Source: Pontibacillus sp. HMF3514
GTDB taxonomy: Bacteria > Bacillota > Bacilli > Bacillales > BH030062
Direction: 5' to 3'
Length of the DNA: 64,000 nucleotides
Assembly: GCF_009858175.1 (NCBI RefSeq)
Contig: NZ_CP047393.1
Location: 1,922,001 to 1,986,000, forward strand
Part shown: positions 52,891-61,194 of the stretch, in pieces
Position numbering within the stretch: the stretch's first letter is position 1
Layout of the letters: each line of letters starts with the position of its first letter
Program-made: the position numbers and the translations under genes
Notes under the pieces: generated by a model
Database searches by the model: none
Seen by the model: the letters and a program-made list of their open reading frames with translations, nothing else
Told to the model about the DNA's origin: nothing

Positions 52891-52918
52891 ATTATACATT
52901 ACATTTATATTGTGTCAA
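52891..52918 (-). promoter_or_regulatory. promoter of the arginine operon
   Basis: Perfect TTGACA (52918 to 52913) and TATAAT (52896 to 52891), 16 bases apart, placed to start the T-box leader near 52885. Confidence 0.85.
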
Positions 52919-53025
52919 TAATCTTATTATGAAAAATTGTGAATTTTATATATTTTTTAAAATCAAAAGTTTGGAATGAATCAAAATATCTAATTGTTCG
53001 TAAAAAATTATAATGTTACCTATAT

Positions 53026-53066
53026 AAAAAAGAGACTAAATCGCTAGATGACTTAGTCTCCTTTTT
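53026..53066. terminator. bidirectional terminator after hmp
   Basis: GAGACTAA / TTAGTCTC with flanking A and T runs, 27 bases after the flavohemoglobin stop. Confidence 0.75.
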
Positions 53067-53091
53067 ATAGTTCTTTGAATAAAGTTCAATG

Positions 53092-54312
53092 TTATACATT
53101 TACATTTTGTTTTATTTCTAGCGGCTTTGCTGGTCCGAAAAACTCAAAGTTGATTTGTTCTTCAGCAGCGCCTAGTTGTTTTAAAGCATTGTAAACAGTG
53201 TCCATAAAAGGCTCAGGTCCACAGAAGTAATAGTCCATTTCATTGTGAGGTAACACCTCTTGTAACCATTCAAACGTAATTATACCTTCTTTATCATGGT
53301 TTCCATCTTTTCGATCCGCTTCAGTCGGTTCAGAGTACACGATATATGATGTGATATTTTCGTTGTTATTTGACAACTGTGCTATCTCTTCCTTAAGTCC
53401 ATGTACGTTACCATTACGTGCTGCTTGGATAAATATAACCTCGCGTTCCGGTTGATTTTTAACAACAGTATTAAGCATGGATGTAAGAGGTGTTAGCCCA
53501 ACTCCTCCACTTAATAAAACAACAGGTGTATTCTTATTAAAATCGAGTACAAAGTCCCCAGCTGGTGCACTTACAGGGAGAGTATCTCCCTCTTTTATAT
53601 CATCATGTAAGTAGTTTGATACACTACCTTCTCCATCTCGTTTTACACTTATTCGATAATACGGTTTGTTGGGTGCATCAGATAAACTGTATTGACGAAT
53701 GTGGCGGTAGGTATCACCTGGTATTGTAAGTTCAACACCGATGTATTGACCTGGTTGAAACGCAGGTAGAGGAGTTTCGTCCACAGGTTTTAAGTAGAAT
53801 GATGTAATTTCGTCACTTTCTTGAATTTTTTGATCTACGAAGAAAGGCTTATAACCGCTCCATCCACCTGCTTGGTTTTCAGCTTCTTTATACATATTAT
53901 CTTCAATTTCGATAAATACATCTGCAATAACTTGATAAGCATCCTTCCAAGCATTTACGATCTCATCTGTTGCCGCTTCTCCTAAAACATCCTGAATAGC
54001 AAGTAGAAGGTGTTCTCCTACGATCGGATAATGTTCTGGTAGAACGCCTAAACTTCTGTGTTTATGAGCAATCTGCTTAACGACCGGAATAATATTTTCT
54101 AACTGATCTATATTATGGGCAGCAGCAATAATAGAATTTGCTAGTGCTGTTTGCTGACGACCTTTCTTTTGATTCGTTTGATTAAATATATTTAATAGTT
54201 CCGGATGGTTTTTAAAAAGCATTTCATAAAAGCGTGATGTAATTTCAGTACCTTTTTCTTCTAAAATAGGGGCTGTAGACTTAATAATTTCTTTCTGTTG
54301 TGTGGATAGCAT
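53092..54312 (-). CDS. hmp: flavohemoglobin (nitric oxide dioxygenase)
   Basis: A 406-residue protein in three domains. The globin (1-140) has the proximal haem His in IAHKHRSLGVLPEHY near residue 85. The FAD domain has RQYSLSDAPN near residue 205. The NAD domain has PVVLLSGGVGLTPLTSML near residue 270 and the tail YYFCGPEPFM. It oxidises nitric oxide to nitrate using oxygen and NADH. GGAGG precedes the ATG at 54312; an upstream TTG at 54327 would place the RBS inside the gene. A Crp/Fnr-type regulator gene lies upstream on the same strand and an FNR-like box lies in between. Confidence 0.94.
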   Translation of the reverse strand: MLSTQQKEIIKSTAPILEEKGTEITSRFYEMLFKNHPELLNIFNQTNQKKGRQQTALANSIIAAAHNIDQLENIIPVVKQIAHKHRSLGVLPEHYPIVGEHLLLAIQDVLGEAATDEIVNAWKDAYQVIADVFIEIEDNMYKEAENQAGGWSGYKPFFVDQKIQESDEITSFYLKPVDETPLPAFQPGQYIGVELTIPGDTYRHIRQYSLSDAPNKPYYRISVKRDGEGSVSNYLHDDIKEGDTLPVSAPAGDFVLDFNKNTPVVLLSGGVGLTPLTSMLNTVVKNQPEREVIFIQAARNGNVHGLKEEIAQLSNNNENITSYIVYSEPTEADRKDGNHDKEGIITFEWLQEVLPHNEMDYYFCGPEPFMDTVYNALKQLGAAEEQINFEFFGPAKPLEIKQNVNV

Positions 54313-54377
54313 AAAAGCAACCTCCAATGAAGTGTTTTTTGATCTATCTTTATTTTAATAAACGACTACAGCTGAAA

Positions 54378-54393
54378 AATGTGATGTAAATAA
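54378..54393. promoter_or_regulatory. FNR/CRP-like box upstream of hmp
   Basis: TGTGATGTAAATAACA fits TGTGA-N6-TCACA with one mismatch, 66 bases before the hmp start codon. It is a candidate target of the Crp/Fnr-family protein encoded next to it. Confidence 0.5.
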
Positions 54394-54425
54394 CATTTGC
54401 TGTGACAGGTTTGTGTACATTTCTA

Positions 54426-54466
54426 AAAAGAGCCAAGGATACCGTAAAGACGTCCTTGGCTCTTTT
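54426..54466. terminator. terminator after the Crp/Fnr gene
   Basis: AAAAGAGCCAAGGA / TCCTTGGCTCTTTT, fourteen paired bases with a thirteen-base loop, directly after the regulator stop codon. Confidence 0.8.
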
Positions 54467-54472
54467 ATCTAC

Positions 54473-55156
54473 TTAACGTACATGTTCTTTCAGTTGGTTT
54501 ATATCTTTTATATAAATCCCTTTCCGACTGACTTGAATTAGGTCTAGCTTTTTTAAATGATTTAGTACTCGATTGATTGTTTCTCTTGAAGAACCAACGA
54601 TGTTAGCAACATCCTGATTCGTGATCGGCATATCAATATAGATCTCTTCTTTATCTAATTGTCCTGATTCTTGCCCTAAACGAATTAATGCATAGACTAC
54701 ACGATGTTGCACATTTTGTGAGTTCATCTCTTGAATTCGTTGTGTTAAAACAGAGATTTTCTGGCCTAATATCTTCATCACTTTCATAGCGATTTCAGGA
54801 TGATTTAACATGAATTGATTAAAATCATCTATGCGTATCATAAATAATACCGCTTCAGACATCACTTCAGATGTTGCTGGGTAGGGTGTTTCCTCAAAAA
54901 ATCCTACATGGGGAAACATATCCCCTGCCTGAAGAAAATTAATGATTTGTTCTTTACCTTCGGGGTCAACTTTAAAGGTTTTTATGGTACCTGAATGGAT
55001 AAAGAAAACAGCCTCTCGTTCTTCCCCTTCCATAAAAACGTATTCTTTCTTATGATATGTATGTTTTAACGTGATATCTTGTAATGCAATTAAGTCCTCT
55101 TCATTTAATTCTGCAAATAACGGGACTTGTTTTAATACCTGAATCCTTTCTGTCAT
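54473..55156 (-). CDS. Crp/Fnr-family transcriptional regulator
   Basis: A 227-residue regulator. An N-terminal cyclic-nucleotide-like jelly roll (FAELNEEDLIALQDI, then GDMFPHVGFF) leads to a dimer helix and a C-terminal HTH with TNQDVANIVGSSRETINRVLNHLKK near residue 175. It has no cysteine at all, so it cannot be an iron-sulfur Fnr. The start at 55156 follows AAGGGG by nine bases; longer in-frame starts run to 55264. It lies upstream of hmp, so it may respond to nitric oxide or redox state. Confidence 0.87.
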   Translation of the reverse strand: MTERIQVLKQVPLFAELNEEDLIALQDITLKHTYHKKEYVFMEGEEREAVFFIHSGTIKTFKVDPEGKEQIINFLQAGDMFPHVGFFEETPYPATSEVMSEAVLFMIRIDDFNQFMLNHPEIAMKVMKILGQKISVLTQRIQEMNSQNVQHRVVYALIRLGQESGQLDKEEIYIDMPITNQDVANIVGSSRETINRVLNHLKKLDLIQVSRKGIYIKDINQLKEHVR

Positions 55157-55240
55157 TCCATCTCGCCCCTTCGATAACAGTGTACCACTCGATAGTATTG
55201 TTTTTCTATATGAGTTATGAATCAAAATAGACGAATTATA

Positions 55241-55270
55241 AAAGAAGTGCTCTAAAAAGAGCACTTCTTT
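55241..55270 (-). terminator. terminator after the P-loop ATPase gene
   Basis: AAAGAAGTGCTCT / AGAGCACTTCTTT, thirteen bases with a four-base loop, followed by T on the minus strand; twelve bases after the stop. Confidence 0.8.
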
Positions 55271-55282
55271 ATGATTCGTTCC

Positions 55283-56377
55283 TTATCGAGCAACCCAATT
55301 TTGTATTTTGTCAATCAAATCATCCCGTATTTCATTAACTATTGAAAAATCGACAGCACCAATGTAGTAGGATTCAAGTTCATCTCTTAAGGATTTAACC
55401 TCTGATAAATAAGAGATAGCTTCTTCCATTTTATCTTTGTATGCTTTGGTTGTTCTCTCAATTTCTTTTGCATACGTTTCATCTGTGCCAGGTGTTATGC
55501 ACCGCTCATACATATCCACGATCTCATCATTATCCCGTTCAGGAAAGTACTCATGAGGCGCTGTTGAATCAAATATAGCTATGCTCTGTTCACGAATAAT
55601 CAACATATCCAAGCTATTAGGATCAAACCCACAATGATACACCTCAACATCAAAACCCTTGCTCTCTCCTGCAGCAGCAATTTTCTTAAGCATAGTTGAC
55701 TTTCCAGAGCCTGCACGACCTTTAATGAAAAACCGTTTGTCTATGTCTTCTGTTAAGTTTTGAATAAAATCTACGGCACCATTTGGTGTGGCTGCACCAA
55801 GAAAGCGATGACGAATGGAAGGTTCTTTCTCCAATTGTTTATGACCGAAAATGCGTTCTGTAAGTTGTTCTGTTAATTGATTTGCTTTTGCAAAATCCAT
55901 GTTCGAAATATAAACATCCTCGATTTCATCATGTGCACTTAGAGAAGCGGCAAACATGTCATAAGCTGTTTCATACGTATCTGAAATTTTTTTATTCAAA
56001 TCCAAAATATCATCTTTGTGTAAGGAAAGCTTTTCAGACTCCCAGGCAACTCCAAGATTTATATACTCTTCAATGACACCAGGGGCCTTAGGTTCAATAA
56101 TATGTGGTGCAGTACCATCTACAACCCCAATTTTATAATCGGTTAGTATCACTCCATCAACCGATCCATTATCTGAAGCGCAATGAAGATATTCGATATT
56201 CACGCCTTTATCTGCAAACGTTTCTCCAATTGATTTCATTAATGTCGACTTCCCTGTACCTGGCCCACCTTTAAGTATATACAACCTTTCTAACCCTTCT
56301 AGAGCGGAGTCAAAAAGACTATAGAAACCTTTAGCTGTATTACCACCTGCATAATAGTTACGTATTCTTCCAGTCAT
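55283..56377 (-). CDS. tandem P-loop ATPase (PRK06851 type)
   Basis: A 364-residue protein with two copies of an AAA-like nucleotide-binding unit. The Walker A motifs are LKGGPGTGKSTLMK near residue 36 and IKGRAGSGKSTMLKK near residue 220. Each is followed by the strand with VEYLHCASD or VEVYHCGFD and by DGTAPH or DSTAPH. Function is unknown; the family is common in Bacillaceae and Clostridia. AAGGGTGAT precedes the ATG. It is a single gene with its own terminator. Confidence 0.85.
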   Translation of the reverse strand: MTGRIRNYYAGGNTAKGFYSLFDSALEGLERLYILKGGPGTGKSTLMKSIGETFADKGVNIEYLHCASDNGSVDGVILTDYKIGVVDGTAPHIIEPKAPGVIEEYINLGVAWESEKLSLHKDDILDLNKKISDTYETAYDMFAASLSAHDEIEDVYISNMDFAKANQLTEQLTERIFGHKQLEKEPSIRHRFLGAATPNGAVDFIQNLTEDIDKRFFIKGRAGSGKSTMLKKIAAAGESKGFDVEVYHCGFDPNSLDMLIIREQSIAIFDSTAPHEYFPERDNDEIVDMYERCITPGTDETYAKEIERTTKAYKDKMEEAISYLSEVKSLRDELESYYIGAVDFSIVNEIRDDLIDKIQNWVAR

Positions 56378-56488
56378 CCTATCACCCTTTCATCTCGTTA
56401 CCACTATAATATGTAAGGATTAAAAAAGGGTGTTTGCCTATCTAAAAAAGAAGCACATATTTTATACGTACTCCTTAATTTGAACGTT

Positions 56489-57484
56489 TTAGTAAGAAAT
56501 TTTAAACCCAATCTTACCGAAGTTTTTAGAGTCGCGAATATAGCTGAATGCTTCTTCATAGTCAGACATAGGGAACATTTTATCTATTTCAGGTGTAATC
56601 TTGTTCTCCTCAACAAAGTGAAGCATGTCTTGAAACTCTTCTCGGCTCCCCATAGTTGATCCTAATAAATTATATTGACCATAGAAGAACTTACGTATAT
56701 CGATCTCCACTTTATCATCTGTGGTAGCACCAAATGTAACAATCGTTCCACCTCTTCGAATAATGCCTAATGATTTATCGAACGTAGCTTGTCCAACACT
56801 TTCTACAAGGACATCAATTGACTCACCTGCAAGCTCTTCATTCCAGTTAGACTCTGTATCAATAGCTAAATCTGCACCTAACTGTAAAGCTTCTCGTTGT
56901 TTTTCTTTACTACGAGAAGAGACGATCACTCTGGAGCCTATTGCTTTGGCAAACTTAAGAGCAAAGGTTAACACGCCACTTCCTATACCAGGTAACATCA
57001 CTGTATCCTCTTTTGTTATTCTGGCACGAGAGAATAAGACACGATAGGCAGTAAGAGCAGCTAAAGGAAGTACTGCCGCTTCTTCCCATGAGAGAAATTG
57101 TGGTTTTTTCTCGATGTAATCCTCAGATGAGACGTAGTACTCTGCAAATGTACCATGATCAGGTAACCCCACAATTTCAAACCCTTTAGGAGGAGCGTCA
57201 CTCTTTTCTTTCCAGCCTAACCCTGGATTGATGACCACTTCGTCTCCTACTTTAAAACGGGTTACTTCACTTCCGACTTCTTCGATAATTCCTGCTCCAT
57301 CTGAACCCAAGATCAAATCAGGATCATCCGTTTTATGTCTTGATGTAACAGCAAGGTCACGTCGATTCATTCCAACAGCTTTTAATTTAACCTTCACACC
57401 TTTAGAATCCACAACAGGTTCATCGATTTCTCCAAAACGTAAACCCTCTAAACCAACTTTTCCTTTATGTATAATTGCTTTCAT
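56489..57484 (-). CDS. zinc-binding-type medium-chain dehydrogenase/quinone reductase
   Basis: A 331-residue MDR-family oxidoreductase. GROES-like N-terminal half with GSDGAGIIEEVGSEV near residue 60, and NADPH-binding half with LPGIGSGVLTFALKFAKAIG near residue 160, lacking the usual AAAGGVG pattern. The catalytic-zinc histidine and cysteine set is not evident, so it is probably a zinc-free quinone or enone reductase despite the family name (B. subtilis YogA-like). GGAGAGG precedes the ATG. Confidence 0.82.
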   Translation of the reverse strand: MKAIIHKGKVGLEGLRFGEIDEPVVDSKGVKVKLKAVGMNRRDLAVTSRHKTDDPDLILGSDGAGIIEEVGSEVTRFKVGDEVVINPGLGWKEKSDAPPKGFEIVGLPDHGTFAEYYVSSEDYIEKKPQFLSWEEAAVLPLAALTAYRVLFSRARITKEDTVMLPGIGSGVLTFALKFAKAIGSRVIVSSRSKEKQREALQLGADLAIDTESNWNEELAGESIDVLVESVGQATFDKSLGIIRRGGTIVTFGATTDDKVEIDIRKFFYGQYNLLGSTMGSREEFQDMLHFVEENKITPEIDKMFPMSDYEEAFSYIRDSKNFGKIGFKISY

Positions 57485-57566
57485 TAAAACCTCTCCTTAC
57501 ACTCGATAGTGTTTAGCTATTACATATTATCGTTAATTGTAACAAGGAATAGTATTTAACCAAATA

Positions 57567-57595
57567 AAAAACGCTCACAGTGGATGAGCGTTTAT
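57567..57595 (-). terminator. terminator of the small membrane protein gene
   Basis: AAACGCTCA / TGAGCGTTT with a seven-base loop and A/T flanks, eight bases after the stop of the minus-strand gene at 57603. Confidence 0.65.
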
Positions 57596-57602
57596 CAATA
57601 AC

Positions 57603-57800
57603 TTACTTTAATATATCAAATATACTCAAAATCGATACACCAAAAGCTGCTGAAATTCCTCCAGCACTGAAGGTAAGGAAGAAAACGAGCCAACTCATGT
57701 TTTCTTTCTTTTTCATATATATAGCATAGATAAGTGAAAACAATATACCAATAAGCATGGCACCAGAAGTGGTATAAGGTAATAACAGGTCCAAGTTCAT
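57603..57800 (-). CDS. small membrane protein of unknown function
   Basis: A 65-residue protein with two membrane helices (about 8-29 and 36-60), separated by the basic loop MKKKENM. AAAGGAG nine bases before the ATG at 57800 supports this start over the longer frame to 57821. I do not recognise a family. It is transcribed alone. Confidence 0.65.
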   Translation of the reverse strand: MNLDLLLPYTTSGAMLIGILFSLIYAIYMKKKENMSWLVFFLTFSAGGISAAFGVSILSIFDILK

Positions 57801-57884
57801 AGCAAGTACTCCTTTAAGCATTGATCTAGACCGATTGTAACATATTTACCCTTTGTATTATGTGAAAACTTTAAGATATCTCGT

Positions 57885-58322
57885 TTAACGATTACGTGTT
57901 AAAAAATATAAAAACCAGACTGCATGGTTCTGTTCATCTGCAGCTGCTCGTCGAAATGTTGATTGGATATAGGGTTCTGTTGCTTGATCTGCAATATCCA
58001 GATAAAAATCGGCAGTTTTTTGTTCATCCTTAAAGGCTACTTCCAGTCCTCTCCGATATGTCTTCGGACACTCTTCAATTTGCTTAGGAGTGGGTTGGCG
58101 ACCAGTTAAATTCATATAAATTTGCGTGAATTGATGAAAATGGTTTCTTTCATCTTTGCGAATTTCCCTTATATGCTCTTTATCCGCTTTAGAATCTGCC
58201 TGATCAATTAAAACTTTATAACATTGAATTGCGCTATATTCTCCATTTATAGCCTGTTCAATGTTTCGTATTAGTTGCTGATTTTGACGATCCTTTGGTT
58301 GATAATAGTATGGATAATACAC
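57885..58322 (-). CDS. ferritin-like/rubrerythrin-type protein
   Basis: A 145-residue four-helix protein beginning MYYPYYYQPKD at a GTG codon. Pairs of acidic and histidine residues expected at a diiron site are visible: EYSAIQCYK near residue 30, KDERNHFHQF near residue 60, KDEQKTADFY near residue 97 and ADEQNHAVWF near residue 130. It is probably a spore- or stress-related ferritin-like protein (YhjR type). GGAGGG lies before the start. It is divergent from the DUF3900 gene. Confidence 0.8.
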   Translation of the reverse strand: MYYPYYYQPKDRQNQQLIRNIEQAINGEYSAIQCYKVLIDQADSKADKEHIREIRKDERNHFHQFTQIYMNLTGRQPTPKQIEECPKTYRRGLEVAFKDEQKTADFYLDIADQATEPYIQSTFRRAAADEQNHAVWFLYFLTRNR

Positions 58323-58392
58323 CCCTCATCCCTCCATCTCATGCTATTAATACATTATATGGTGATACTTAGACTTTATGTTTTCCCTTAGA

Positions 58393-58421
58393 TTGACGAG
58401 TTCTTCTGTGTTAACTATACT
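58393..58421 (+). promoter_or_regulatory. sigma-A-type promoter of the DUF3900-mce pair
   Basis: TTGACG and TATACT are exactly 17 bases apart, 33 bases before the DUF3900 start codon. Confidence 0.75.
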
Positions 58422-58454
58422 TAAAGAATTGAATAGATAGATGAGGGTGAGTAT

Positions 58455-59525
58455 ATGGAGTTTCGAATGAATTACGTTTCCTTTTACGTTATCCAAGTAG
58501 ATGGAAAAGGTGACGATCTACATAAACAATATAAACACTTCCAAACGATGGACTATGAAGAGTACAGTGACAGTGCTCTTAAAGAATTTTTAGATGGTGA
58601 ATTAAAGAAGATTGTAAACCGAAAAGTGGAACGTCATCCAAGGTCTGAACAGGTACCTACTAAACTGGGGCATTTCATTGTTGAACCTGGACACGAGTTG
58701 GACTCTAACCCAAATTATAATGTTTTCCGAAGAGCACAAGTTGCACAATCCAAAGAAGAATTTTATCAGGTTTCTGAAATGTTTGTTGATGCTTATGTGG
58801 ATGCGAGTGCCATACGTGGTGGAGCATTTCTTGTGATTTCAGCTACATTGGAGAAGTATTTTGACGAACCCTTTATTTTCTTGCTGAAATGTGATTTTGA
58901 ACCAAAAGTTGCCTCTATTTCAGATGAATCTACCTTAATCCGTTCTGTGGAAATGGCGATCACTACAAAGAATATGAAATCCATTCAATATCCGTATATG
59001 CCTGAAAAAGGGATGCTTGAGCCGAATGAGTTAAAAATCCATCAGGCTTCACATGCCCGCTACTTTGAGGATTTCTTAAAGTTCGTAGCATATGGAGAGT
59101 CCATGCCTGAGATTCAAAAAACGCAAGTGAAAAGTATGGTACAAGAGCATGTCCAGGAAACGTTTGAGGAAGATAGTGAAGAATTAAAACAATTTGAAGA
59201 AGACCTTGAAATATGGGAAGCAAGTGAAAAACGAGAGTTAAAAGAACGTCTCACTACAGAACAAGTAGTTGAAGCTACAAGCCAAATGGTAGAAGAGAAT
59301 CCAGAGATTGAATTGAACATGAAAATTGGTGAAACAACCGTAAAAGGGAAACTCGCTGATTATGGTGAGGATATTCATTTAGCTAAAGTCAATGGCCGTT
59401 ACGTTCTTTTAATTGAATCTGACTTTATTCAATTTGATAAAGGCGTCTCTCCAATTGAGTTTCAAAAGCCGAATGAATTACAAGACATCATGAACCACAT
59501 TATGAACAAGGAGCGTTCGTATTGA
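58455..59525 (+). CDS. DUF3900-family protein
   Basis: A 356-residue protein of unknown function typical of Bacillaceae. The conserved N terminus VSFYVIQVDGKGDD and the HFIVEPGHELDSNPNYNVF block near residue 75 match what I recall of DUF3900. Residues 220-265 are very acidic and probably coiled. No signal or membrane segment is seen. GAGGGTG precedes the ATG. Its stop overlaps the start of the epimerase gene by four bases. Confidence 0.75.
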   Translation: MEFRMNYVSFYVIQVDGKGDDLHKQYKHFQTMDYEEYSDSALKEFLDGELKKIVNRKVERHPRSEQVPTKLGHFIVEPGHELDSNPNYNVFRRAQVAQSKEEFYQVSEMFVDAYVDASAIRGGAFLVISATLEKYFDEPFIFLLKCDFEPKVASISDESTLIRSVEMAITTKNMKSIQYPYMPEKGMLEPNELKIHQASHARYFEDFLKFVAYGESMPEIQKTQVKSMVQEHVQETFEEDSEELKQFEEDLEIWEASEKRELKERLTTEQVVEATSQMVEENPEIELNMKIGETTVKGKLADYGEDIHLAKVNGRYVLLIESDFIQFDKGVSPIEFQKPNELQDIMNHIMNKERSY

Positions 59526-59962
59526 AGCAATTAGCGCATAAACAATTTGACCATATGGGGATCGCTGTACGCCAAATGGAAGAAGCAGTATCATTTTATA
59601 CAAACATACTAGGTGGCGTAGTTGTAGATGAATATACTAGTGAAGCACCTGGTGTTGAGACCCATATAACGATCATCGATATTGATGGTTCTAGAGTAGA
59701 ATTGCTAAGACCCACTAGCAAAACATCCCCCATCCACCGCTTCATTCAACAAAAAGGAAAAGGTGTTCATCATATTGCCTATAAAGTTCCTGAACTAGAT
59801 GAAGCGATCTCAGAACTTAAAGGGGAAGGTATTCGTTTCCTTGAAGATACACGGAGAACAAATATCCATGGTCGTAGATTAATCTATATAAACCCTGCTG
59901 ATACAGAGGGTACAATTATAGAGTTATGTGATTATCCTGATCAAAATAAAAAAGACTTTTAA
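59522..59962 (+). CDS. mce: methylmalonyl-CoA epimerase (VOC family)
   Basis: A 146-residue vicinal-oxygen-chelate protein. FDHMGIAVRQMEEAVSFYT opens the first beta-alpha-beta module (metal His) and KGVHHIAYKVPELDEAI opens the second. A final glutamate in EGTIIELCDY completes the metal site. It interconverts the two forms of methylmalonyl-CoA, part of propionate use. It starts at a TTG inside the DUF3900 stop, with AAGGAG before it. No mutase gene is in the window. Confidence 0.88.
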   Translation: MKQLAHKQFDHMGIAVRQMEEAVSFYTNILGGVVVDEYTSEAPGVETHITIIDIDGSRVELLRPTSKTSPIHRFIQQKGKGVHHIAYKVPELDEAISELKGEGIRFLEDTRRTNIHGRRLIYINPADTEGTIIELCDYPDQNKKDF

Positions 59963-59968
59963 CTAAAC

Positions 59969-60012
59969 GAAAGCCTAAACCAGTCAAATTCAAGGTTTAG
60001 GCTTTCATTTTT
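59969..60012. terminator. bidirectional terminator
   Basis: GAAAGCCTAAACC / GGTTTAGGCTTTC, thirteen bases, with T run on the plus strand, between the epimerase and the convergent luciferase-like gene. Confidence 0.85.
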
Positions 60013-60019
60013 TTGGTAT

Positions 60020-61015
60020 TTATAAATTTGCAATATGAGCTAATAATTCATAAGACTTCTTCTTCGCTTCATAATCATAGATGTTCGTAATAATGAAAAA
60101 CTCATCTGTCTTATACTTATCACTTAAGGATTTTAGTTCTTCATAAACATCCTCAGGTGTACCAATAATGGCTCGTCGTCTGTTGTTCTTCACTTTCTCA
60201 AACTCTCTAGATGAAAACGTCTGCCCTTTTACTTCTTCAATTGAAGGAACACGTGTATCAATACCCTTTTCAACCTGTAAAAGCCACTTGTCTTGACTTA
60301 AAGCTAATGTTTCCGCTTCTTCTTTCGTTTCGGCACATACAACAAATACACAGGCATTAATGGCTGGCTCTCTACGTGCTTCTGAAGGCCTAAAATGGTT
60401 CAAATAGGTTTTTATAGATTGTTCAGCTTGGTCTGGATTAATAAAATGGCCAAATGTGAAACCAGTCCCGTTTATAGCAGCATGTTTTGCCCCTCTTCCT
60501 GTTATGCCAAGAACCCAAGTTTCTGGATTATTCTTCGTTCGAGGTGTTGCCAGTACCCCTTTGTAAGCATGGTCTTCTGGAAGAGTGTCGTATAAGTACC
60601 CATGTATTTCTTTTACTTGTCTTGAAAAAGCACTTAATGTCTTCGAAAGACCATCAGTGAGTGCTAATCGAGTTTGTTGAGAACCCCCTGGCGAACGACC
60701 AAGACCTAGATCTATTCTTCCTGGAAATAAGGCCTCTAGCATTTTAAAGTTTTCTGCTACCTTTAATGGACTATATTGTGGTAAAAGTACCCCTCCTGAC
60801 CCGACTCGAATTCGTTTAGTTTCAGAAGCAATACGTGAAATTAATATCTCTGGTGACGTACTTGCAAGACCATTCGTATTATGATGCTCAGCTACCCAAT
60901 AACGATGGTATCCAAGCTGTTCAGTCAAACGAGCTAATTCTAAGGATTGATTTATAGCTTCTTCTGCTGTTTGTCCTTTAGAAATGGGAGATTGATCTAA
61001 AACACTTAACTTCAT
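60020..61015 (-). CDS. LLM-class flavin-dependent oxidoreductase
   Basis: A 331-residue bacterial-luciferase-like monooxygenase. It opens with LSVLDQSPISKGQTA, has HRYWVAEHHNTNGLASTSPEI near residue 38, VGSGGVLLPQYSPLKVAENF near residue 72 and the flavin segment DLGLGRSPGG near residue 100. It should use reduced FMN supplied by another enzyme. AAAGGAG precedes the ATG. The substrate is unknown; B. subtilis YceB/YtmO-like proteins are relatives. Confidence 0.87.
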   Translation of the reverse strand: MKLSVLDQSPISKGQTAEEAINQSLELARLTEQLGYHRYWVAEHHNTNGLASTSPEILISRIASETKRIRVGSGGVLLPQYSPLKVAENFKMLEALFPGRIDLGLGRSPGGSQQTRLALTDGLSKTLSAFSRQVKEIHGYLYDTLPEDHAYKGVLATPRTKNNPETWVLGITGRGAKHAAINGTGFTFGHFINPDQAEQSIKTYLNHFRPSEARREPAINACVFVVCAETKEEAETLALSQDKWLLQVEKGIDTRVPSIEEVKGQTFSSREFEKVKNNRRRAIIGTPEDVYEELKSLSDKYKTDEFFIITNIYDYEAKKKSYELLAHIANL

Positions 61016-61194
61016 GGTAGCTCTCCTTTAATGTGATCTGCATCTATATACTACATTAAAAATTAGACTTTATTCCAATCTCATGATCATTTGATGCATA
61101 AACACTTTTCCTTTGTAAAGATTAATTATTTGAATTAACCTATCAATATTGTTACTTTATATATACATATACCCGTATAGGAAGGTAATTTATA

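Noticed and set aside
61160-61180. CsoR/CstR-like operator before the MFS gene
   Set aside because: ATACCCGTATAGG has only a weak inverted repeat and no supporting regulator gene nearby, so it is not listed as a site.
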